Shown: positions 56,933 to 64,000 of the stretch, piece by piece
Position numbering within the stretch: the first letter of the stretch is position 1
Layout: each line of letters opens with the position of its first letter
Source of the DNA: Humulus lupulus
Lineage: Eukaryota; Streptophyta; Magnoliopsida; Rosales; Cannabaceae
NCBI RefSeq assembly: GCF_963169125.1
Contig: NC_084797.1
Coordinates: 104,619,868-104,683,867 of the forward strand
Reading direction: 5' to 3'
Length of the DNA: 64,000 nucleotides
Translations under genes and position numbers: made by a program
The notes under the pieces: generated by a model
Seen by the model: only the letters and a program-made list of their open reading frames with translations
The model's database searches: none
What the model was told of the DNA's origin: nothing

Positions 56933-58807
56933 TGTAACATCCATAAATTACCTAATAAGGCTTAGGGCCTTGATTAGGGATGCAGGATGGCAATATATGG
57001 AGTTATATGCTTATTTGTTATATTTAATTGTAATTATATGGATTATATGATTATATAGCTAGTTGTGCATGTTTAGGGATATTAAATAAGCATGTGGGCC
57101 AGCTTCTTATTAGAAGGGCATCTTGATAATTTGGCCCGTTGAGGGAATAATTGTATATTTATGTGCATATGTGTAAGACCACATTACTATGTGGGTTTAT
57201 TTTAGTTACTCGGCACGAGGCGATCCTAGGGAGCAAGTTAGTGGAAAAGTCACAACGGAACCTAATACTTGACTCGGGGCGAGTCGAGGGGTATTTTGGA
57301 TATTAGGCATTTAATTGGGTTATCGGGTAATGGAAATAAATAATTGGAGATATATTTGGAGTTAGGGAGTTTAGGAGGAAATACTGGGGAAGTTGACCAT
57401 TTTGCCATCGGGGACATTTTTTGTATACCGAGCCTCAGGAATAGCTTAAGTCACTTAAGCCTTAGGAAAAAAAAAACACTCAGAAGCTTACTGACCGACT
57501 CTTTCTCTCTCCTTCACTCTCTTTCTCTCAAAAAAACTTTCTTAAGCTAATTAAGCAAAATTCCTAGCTAAAACTTGGAGATTGAAGCCTAAACTATAGG
57601 GGATTAGTTTTGTTATAGCTTCAGAGATTAACTTCTAGTTGAGGTAAGCTTGAAATTATGTGTTTGCTTGGCTGTTTTAGAGAGTGTTCTTGAACTTTTA
57701 GCTTAAGAATTGAATTGGAATTTTTGTGAGTTTTAAGACTGGATTTGTGTTGGGTTTTGTTGCTGGGAAGATGTTAGAACTGTTGTGGGGATTGTATTAT
57801 GGTTTTGGGGTGAAACTGGGTTAGTTCATATTGAATTTGGCTATTGGAATGTGTGAAAAATCATGGTTCGTGGGGCCAAGTGATAGCTTTATTCTTGAGG
57901 GGCCACAACTCAGCTTTAACCTAGGGCCTTGGGAGGTCTCTGTCTGGGAGGTGAGCTACAACCCTCAAGGGCAAGTTGCAGCCTGCGTCCCTTTCACAGA
58001 GGGGGAGGCTCTCGGATAGGAGGGGTGCGTCACGACCCTCAGGGTCAGGTCACGGCACACCTGGGCAATTTTGGCCTTGGGGAGTTTTATAAAAATGGGA
58101 ACCTTTTCCTTAGGGCTCAGGATCAATTCCACTACCTGGTTTAGTGGAACTCAGGGCCCCGGAGGCTAGGACTCGGTCTGGAAGCCTTTGTTTGCTCATT
58201 ATTGATGTAATCCTATATTATGGTTGTGACTAGGTTATCGCTAGGGGCTCAGAACCGGGATCGTGCTCGAGGGTCATTCTTGTTTACATTATACTCGATC
58301 CTGATGTAAGGAAACTGCACCCAATACGTGTTATATGTGATTAGGGCTTGGCTTGAATGTTATCAATTATCATGACTAGGGCTTGGGCCCTGAGGACATT
58401 TTTGTTTAAGCTATTCTGTCACATTTTGGTTGATTCTTGATCAAGTGTTTCATGTTTATTGTATGAATTTTGTGGTTAGGGCATGAGGCCCCATTAGATA
58501 AATATGATTAGTATTGTGAGAATGATTGTTCGAAGGTGTTATGTGATTATCATGAATGCGTGCTTATTTTGTTGGGATATGCCTATCCATATCTGTTTCT
58601 ATATTGAAGTCTGTATTCCTAGATCAGGGATCCCATGACTGTATGAATCTTTTCAACTAAAAGTCAACACATCTTTTGACCAAATTTTTTAACCCTAACC
58701 CTATACATTAACCGTAGTTACACATTTTAAACCAAATGACTAGGTTAGAAAGTCTGACACAATTTAAAGTACACAGTGTAACGGTCCTGGATTAGGAGGA
58801 CGTTATA
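56933..58807 (+). mobile_element. 3' LTR of element H, 1875 bp
   Basis: Starts TGTAACATCC and ends GGAGGACGTTATA (mutated from TTACA). It contains TTGAGGTAAGC (57637), the palindromic CAACCCTCAAGGGCAAGTTG and CGACCCTCAGGGTCAGG pair (57958-58047) at the island position, GTAAGGAAACTGCACC (58305), and GGGATCCC near 58627. It lacks the GTACATATGCGGC stretch found in the 5' remnant, so a deletion near 58600 shortened it. Confidence 0.88.
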
Positions 58808-59474
58808 CACAAGTTTGCAATGCCAAGTTTTAACATCTTGAGTCAAGTTTGTCTGATAAAGTTGGGCTTAAGAAGAAAAAGGAACAGAACTAGAATTTAC
58901 TTTATTAATAGAAGAATTGTTACAATTAGAGGCTGAATGAACAACTCTTTGTGCAAAAGAGAAATTACAGTTAGAATTTCTAGTCCTAGATGTAGTAGCT
59001 AACTGACTTTGAAGAATAGTGGTTTGTCAACTTGAAACATATTCTCTAAGCATGTATAGACCATCTTTAACCTACCCTTTGAGTAAGACTGTTCCCATTT
59101 GCGTGTCCTCAACAAAAGAACAATTTTTATGAAACTCCAAGTAAACATCATTATCTTTTGTATGTTTAGAGACACTAACAAGATTTTTGGTAATAGAAGG
59201 AACTTGTAGAACTGAATTTAAGTGTAGAGGAATTAGAGGGTAAAGTTGCTGTACCAATATGAGAAATAATGAGTTTCTTACCATTACCAACAACCATAGT
59301 TTCAGTGCCACCATAAGGAGTAGCCAAGTCCATGTGTTCCATTCCAAAAGCAACATGATTAGTTGCACCTGTATCAGCACACCAAGCATTATCATCACCA
59401 AAATCTTGGACTATAGTAGTGGAATAGGCTTGAGGATCACAATCGAAATCATGTTTACTAATATAGGCACACGG
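58808..59474 (-). pseudogene. Ty1/copia protease and pre-integrase fragment
   Basis: Minus strand: a copia-type protease with an intact D-T-G-A-T-N-H active site (DTG at 59375-59367), then HMDLATPYGG, GNGKKL, and LNSVLQVPSITKNLVSVSK with TKDNDVYLEFH (59220-59100), grading into a GAG-pre-integrase region (VKTWHCKL near 58830). A frame change separates the active site from the downstream block. It is cut by the H 3' LTR at 58807. This is the only coding copia material in the window. Confidence 0.85.
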
Positions 59475-59907
59475 CTAAGGTATTGGAGGCTTTGGAGTTA
59501 CCCAATTCTTGTCAAAATGGTAGTGACGAATGGTTGTTGTTTGACCAAACTTTAAACATACTTGACAATTGAGTCGAGTAGATGGACTATAATCACGAAA
59601 AGAAGTTCTTGGAGAAAATCTTGAAGAATTGTCAGAAGATCCTTCACAACAAGAATTAGAATATGATCGATAACCCTCATTTCTTGATGAACCAAAGGTT
59701 AGATTAGTAGACATCTTCATGGAAAGATCACTCATGGCTTGATGACGTTCCAGTTGACTTTCATGAGACATTAGTAAAGCTTGAACCACCTCAAGTGACA
59801 GAAAATAACTTCGAAAAGTAATCCCAGACACCACAAAATCCAATTTAGGGCCAAGACAATTCAGAAGTCGTAAAACAATATCTTGGTCACTAATGATGGA
59901 ACAAGCT
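59475..59907 (-). pseudogene. Ty1/copia gag C-terminal fragment
   Basis: Minus strand: MDFVVSGITFRSYFLSLEVV (like the gag UBN2 end), LMSHESQLERHQAMSD, a serine-rich linker and a degenerate knuckle CQVCLKFGQTTTIRHYHFD. It is joined to the protease fragment at 59474. Cut on the right by LTR J at 59908; the missing N-terminus should lie beyond element J, outside the window. Confidence 0.82.
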
Positions 59908-62166
59908 TGTAATGCCCCAAATTTCCTAATAAGGATTAAGACCTTGATTAGGAGGCCGGGAAGGCCATAATTGATTTATTGTGTTATTTAATGATAATAT
60001 GCATGTGAACTCGTTTTTGAGTAATTGGGAGATTTTCATATTTTGGCCATTTTGGGCATATTTGGCATATATGTGATGTGTATGGTGCTTTATTATTGTT
60101 TGGTTATGCTAGGGTTACTCAGCACAAGACGATCCTAGGAGGTAAGCTAGTTGGAAAGTCACAACGCGATTTGTTCTTAACTCGGAGTGAGTCAATGGGT
60201 ATTTAGAGCATTACCGGGTTATTGGGGAATGGGAATAAATATTTTGTGATAAATTGGGAGTTAGTAAGATCAGGGGGAAATTCTGGAGGTTTTGACTATT
60301 TTATCCCCGGGAGTGTTTGTGGGACCCCGAGCGTTAGGTTTTGGTTGAGGCTACTTAAGCATGAAGTAACCTTTTAAGAAATAAAAAGAACGTTATGTAC
60401 GCTCTCTCTCCCTCAAAGTTCCATTTTTGTCTCCCGATCGCATTTTCGAAGATAACTTGAGTTCTAGGAGTCGGAATCAAGCAAGGATCAAGGCATAGCG
60501 ATCCTAGGTAAGATTAGATGCTTATTAACCGGAGGATTTAGTTGGAAACAACTCAATTAGAGGTAACTCAAGTTTTAATTTTTAAGTTTTTAAAGTTTTT
60601 AAGCTTGAATTGGACTTTGTGTTTTGATGAGTTTTCGATTGAATTGAAGCTTGGGTTTTGGATAATGGGGATGTATTGGGAACTTTCATTTTTTTATTTG
60701 GGGGTGTTTAGGTATGTTTTTGGGAGGTTTTAAAAGGTTAAAATCTAGGTTATGGCTGGGGGGGGGGGGGGGGCGCGGCCCTAGCTCAATGCAGCAGGTG
60801 GAGGCACTTTGGCCTTAGTGGGCGCCGCGGCCCTGTGTGAGGGGCGCATTGGCCCTTGCTCCTGGGATAGCTGGGGGCCACGGCTCAGGCAGGGTGTTGA
60901 GCTCGTTTGTGTGTTTTGACCTCGGGAACTTGGTTTTAGGCCTCGGGATCATTCCTACTACCCAGATTGGTGGGGTTTGATGTCTTGGAGGCTAAGTTTG
61001 GGTTCCAGGATTGGTTTTAGAACTTGAACTCATTGGATCACCGTTTGTGGTTGTGACTAGGTTATCACTAGAGGCTTGGAATCAGGATCGTGCTTGGGGC
61101 TCATTTATTGGTAACCTGTGCTTGGACCAAAGGTAAGAAAACTGCACCCTATGTATATGTGACATGCATGGTTATTCTTGATGCATGTTGGATGTTTAAA
61201 TGTAATGCACGACAAACATGTGATTAGGACATGCTATGTATATTCAATATGAGATTGTTTAGAGCTTGAGCCTCTGTGTTTATGCATGATCCCAATTGTG
61301 CTAGTAATTATTGAGTAAGCATGTTGAATGCCCTGTATTCAGATATTTGACATATGATATATGTTTGGTAGCATTGCTTAATTGTGTATGGCACTGACTA
61401 GTCAGGGTCGGCACTGGTTGAGTATCACAGACCTAAGAGCCTAGAACGGCATAGCGTCCTAAGCACAGGGCCGATTAAAGATTAGATCTAATCGATATCA
61501 GCGTTGAATGACTCTGGGGCATTAATGTTGGACCGACCCTAAGGTCGATGAATCTTATAAGCTCTTGACTATTCTAAGCTAGTTACTCAGAGCCAGGGGC
61601 TAAGGCTTAGGTGACTGCTTGTCACATGGATAGGGAACAAAGTTCCATGGTTATGACTCTATGGGCATGAGGAAGGTTATGTTGGTGACTAGTCATCATG
61701 CACCTATCCTGTTTAAGCTAGTGAAAGGTTCACTTATCTATAAAGCCCTGGTGACCCTATCGTCACATTGCTATTGGGAATAAACCCACCTTAGTGACTA
61801 TTACAACTGTCACTCTTCTATTTGGGGCTAAAAGCCCTGGACCATCCTTGACATGGAGAGCTTAGGTGATGATGTGTACATATGCAGCTGCTCGACCACC
61901 ACGGCCGAGGTTTGAAGATGAGCTAGGATTAAACCCTGTTTTGCCACTTAGATCGGATGGTTGTAAATATTTTCTTGTAATAGACCTCTAAATTATATTT
62001 TTGGGATCCCAATGTATATAATGAAACGTTATATCTTAACAATAATTTTTATCCCTAAACCACTAATCATACTTACTTATACGATTTTGGCCAAATGACT
62101 CGATTAGTGAGTTTAGCACTGTTTACAAGGCACACCGTAATGGTCTCTGGAGTTTAGGGCATTACA
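59908..62166 (+). mobile_element. 5' LTR of element J (chromovirus), 2259 bp
   Basis: Starts TGTAATGCCCC and ends TTTAGGGCATTACA, followed by a PBS. Landmarks: CTAGGTAAG (60504), a GC-rich island (60758-60900), AAAGGTAAGAAAACTGCACC (61129), GTGTACATATGCAGCTGCTC (61873) and TTGGGATCCCAA (62001-62012). The 3' LTR lies beyond the window. It interrupts the copia gag. Confidence 0.9.
60758..60773. repeat. poly-G run, 16 bases
   Basis: Homopolymer at the start of the GC island of LTR J; the length is prone to assembly error. Confidence 0.9.
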
Positions 62167-62169
62167 ACT

Positions 62170-62181
62170 TGGTATTAGAGC
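62170..62181 (+). promoter_or_regulatory. primer-binding site of element J (one mismatch)
   Basis: TGGTATTAGAGC, a single C-to-T change from the initiator tRNA-Met complement, three bases after the LTR. Confidence 0.85.
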
Positions 62182-62667
62182 AAGCCAAGGTTTATGGTTC
62201 CTAAAGATAAGCTAGGCCTATACACTCATCACTGAAGATAGTTTCACTCAGGGAATGGTCACTATTTATGTGGTTATGTGCTTAACTGCTTAAATAGAAT
62301 GTAAATGCTTTACCTACATATTGTATTAGGGAGCATGAGATTATGATAGAGCCTGGCTCTTGACTATATGATTATATGCACCATGAATATATATATATAT
62401 GGATGTGATTATATGATTACCTACTCTGTGAATATATAATTGTGATATTTGCATGCTAGAGTTGGAGGCATGGTGTGAATGTTGGAAGAGCTGGGATCCT
62501 GATTGATGTATGAATGCCATGAGCATGTTTTTAGCACTGCAAGTTGTTTGTGATTGTGGTGTGGTAAGATTGATCCCATGGGGAAAGCTCTTGATATGCT
62601 CGTCATGATTAATGGGTTAAGTTATTGACTGCAGATTCAATCAGCAGGTTTATAGCCAAGGCAGATA
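62182..62667 (+). other. untranslated leader of element J
   Basis: The start (AAGCCAAGGTTTATGG ... ACACTCATCACTGAAGA) matches the leaders of the other chromoviruses. It includes an (AT)n stretch near 62388-62400. No coding. Confidence 0.75.
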
Positions 62668-63763
62668 ATGAGGCCTGGTGGTGGTTATACAGAGGCTGGG
62701 AATTACAGCCAGGGTATCAATTCTTCATCTGCTCCTATGAATTTTCAGCAGATGATCACAGATTTGCAATCAAGATTGCAGATGCATGAGAGAGAGATTA
62801 AGTGTCTGAAGCAACAATGGAATCTGTTGGGGAGCACTTCTTCCTTGGTTATGCCAGGAGTGGCACCAGCTTTTGCTCAGCCAAGGGTTGAGAACAGATG
62901 GGAATTTCTCTGTGGAAGACTCCAGGAGTTTTACCCTCCAGTCTTTGAGGGAGGCCTAGATCCATTCAGAGCTGAGCAATGGATGGGCATGATCAGTTCC
63001 ATTATTGATAGTATGGGACTGGTAGGTCACGATGGGGTGGCTTGTGCGACATTTGTATTGTGAGATGATGCTAGGACATGGTGGGAGGTAGTATCCCAGA
63101 CACGAAACACAGTCATGATGGACTGGAAAGAGGTAGTATCCCAAACTGTTCAATGAAAGATATTACTGTGACATAGCTAAGACCGCTAAGATGAATGAGT
63201 TTTTGAATCTCGTTCAGGGTAATGTATCAGTAATCGAGTATGTTAACAGATTTTGATGGGTTGGCCAAGTTTTCTTTAGACATGGGTTGGCCAAGTTTGA
63301 TTTGATGTGGCTCAGAAGGAAAGGTATGTTCAGGGATTGAATCTTGGAATAGCTCGGGGCATTAGAGTTGCCCCGGTTATGAAATCTCTACCTATCCTCA
63401 GATGGTAGAGAAGGCTCTTGCTGTTGAGAGCATACAAAATGAGAAGAAGAGTGCCAGAGAGCACGGAGCTCAGATAGTGGTATCTCCACTTATTGGAGCA
63501 AGTAAGAATGAAAGCTGGAAGAAAATTTATCCAATTTGCACTCGGTGCAAGAAGCGTGATCCGGGAGAATGCCGAGCAAAGGCATGTTTCCCATGTTATA
63601 TGGTTGGGCATATCATGAAGAGTTGCCCAAGGCTAAGGGAGCATGAGCAAAAGGGGATAGAGTGCTCGATTCCAACTCGAGTGTTTATTCCTAAACAGTT
63701 AGAGTCTGAGACCGAAACTAGTTCTTCTGGGGTGGCAGGTCAGTTTTCTAGTTCTGATTTCTA
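62668..63763 (+). pseudogene. gag of element J
   Basis: The first Met at 62668 opens a frame with MITDLQSRLQMHEREIKCLK (coiled-coil-like), RWEFLCGRLQEFYPPVFEGG and DPFRAEQWMGMISS. TGA at 63061-63063 stops it just before DDARTWWEVVSQ. The frame is then disturbed by two short direct duplications (63085/63130 and 63257/63283). After that come LNLVQGNVSVIEYVNRF and the C-terminal zinc region (ICTRCKKRDPGECRAKACFPCYMVGHIMKSCP, about 63535-63630) with an intact CX2CX4HX4C knuckle. Confidence 0.88.
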
Positions 63764-64000
63764 AGTTATGCTGATTGGTTTTGGTACCATGTTGTCCCTT
63801 TGTTTGTGGCATATATAGAAGCATAAAGATGTTATGCAGATCACATGGTTATGTAGTGATGGGAAAAGCGATACTTTACTGGTAACCTAATAGATGGGTT
63901 GGAGATTTGGTGAATTATTGTGGAAATGGCTCATCAGTGGTTTTCATGAGTTGGTTATGACTGACTGGCTTGGGTTTAAACCAGGGTATGGATTGGTTAG
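63764..64000 (+). pseudogene. protease start of element J, cut by the window edge
   Basis: ATGCTGATTGGTTTTGGTACC reads where the LIDSGAT active site belongs, with the catalytic residues lost, and GGGTATGGATTGGTTAG at the very end matches the GMDWL block. Strongly decayed; the rest is outside the window. Confidence 0.65.

Overview
The window is repeat-dense plant intergenic DNA, most likely from a dicot. It is an almost unbroken pile of nested LTR retrotransposons with one LINE, and I find no host protein gene, rRNA or tRNA gene. The plant assignment rests on several things: Ty3/gypsy polyproteins ending in a chromodomain (Tekay/Del-like chromoviruses), primer-binding sites matching the 3' end of initiator tRNA-Met, a LINE of the plant L1 type (DUF4283-type ORF1, zf-RVT at the ORF2 C-terminus), and a copia fragment. 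I do not name a species; Cannabaceae would be only a weak guess from the look of the LTRs.

Layout, left to right. 1-4960: a decayed minus-strand gypsy element (gag, protease, RT) split by a 2.7 kb solo LTR with a 5 bp target-site duplication. 4961-7202: a minus-strand LTR. 7203-9646: a second decayed minus-strand gypsy element. 9647-12022: LTR fragments and AT-rich DNA. 12028-21375: a young, nearly intact chromovirus with two 2209 bp LTRs, PBS, one long gag-pol frame broken by two nonsense codons, PPT and a CATCC target-site duplication. 21381-22390: the end of another LTR element. 22510-23745: a higher-order tandem repeat. 23746-24918: reversed LTR fragments. 24919-30909: an LTR, an integrase-chromodomain remnant and a second LTR. 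30910-51547: two related degenerate elements, F and G, arranged head to tail and sharing an LTR that carries a 4.9 kb LINE. 51548-58807: a decayed chromovirus (H) whose 5' LTR is cut by the F/G array. 58808-59907: a minus-strand copia fragment. 59908-64000: the LTR and gag of a further chromovirus (J), running off the window.

The order of events can be partly read. The old minus-strand elements and H came first, F/G landed in the LTR of H, the LINE landed in the F/G shared LTR, and the 12028-21375 element is the most recent (5 LTR mismatches counted by eye). The most useful signals for follow-up are structural and non-coding: a hairpin just after the pol stop that shows a compensatory base-pair change between elements, subfamily-specific GC palindromes and a GGATCC-centred palindrome inside the LTRs, a 40 bp phased repeat in the H leader, and premature stops shared by F and G.
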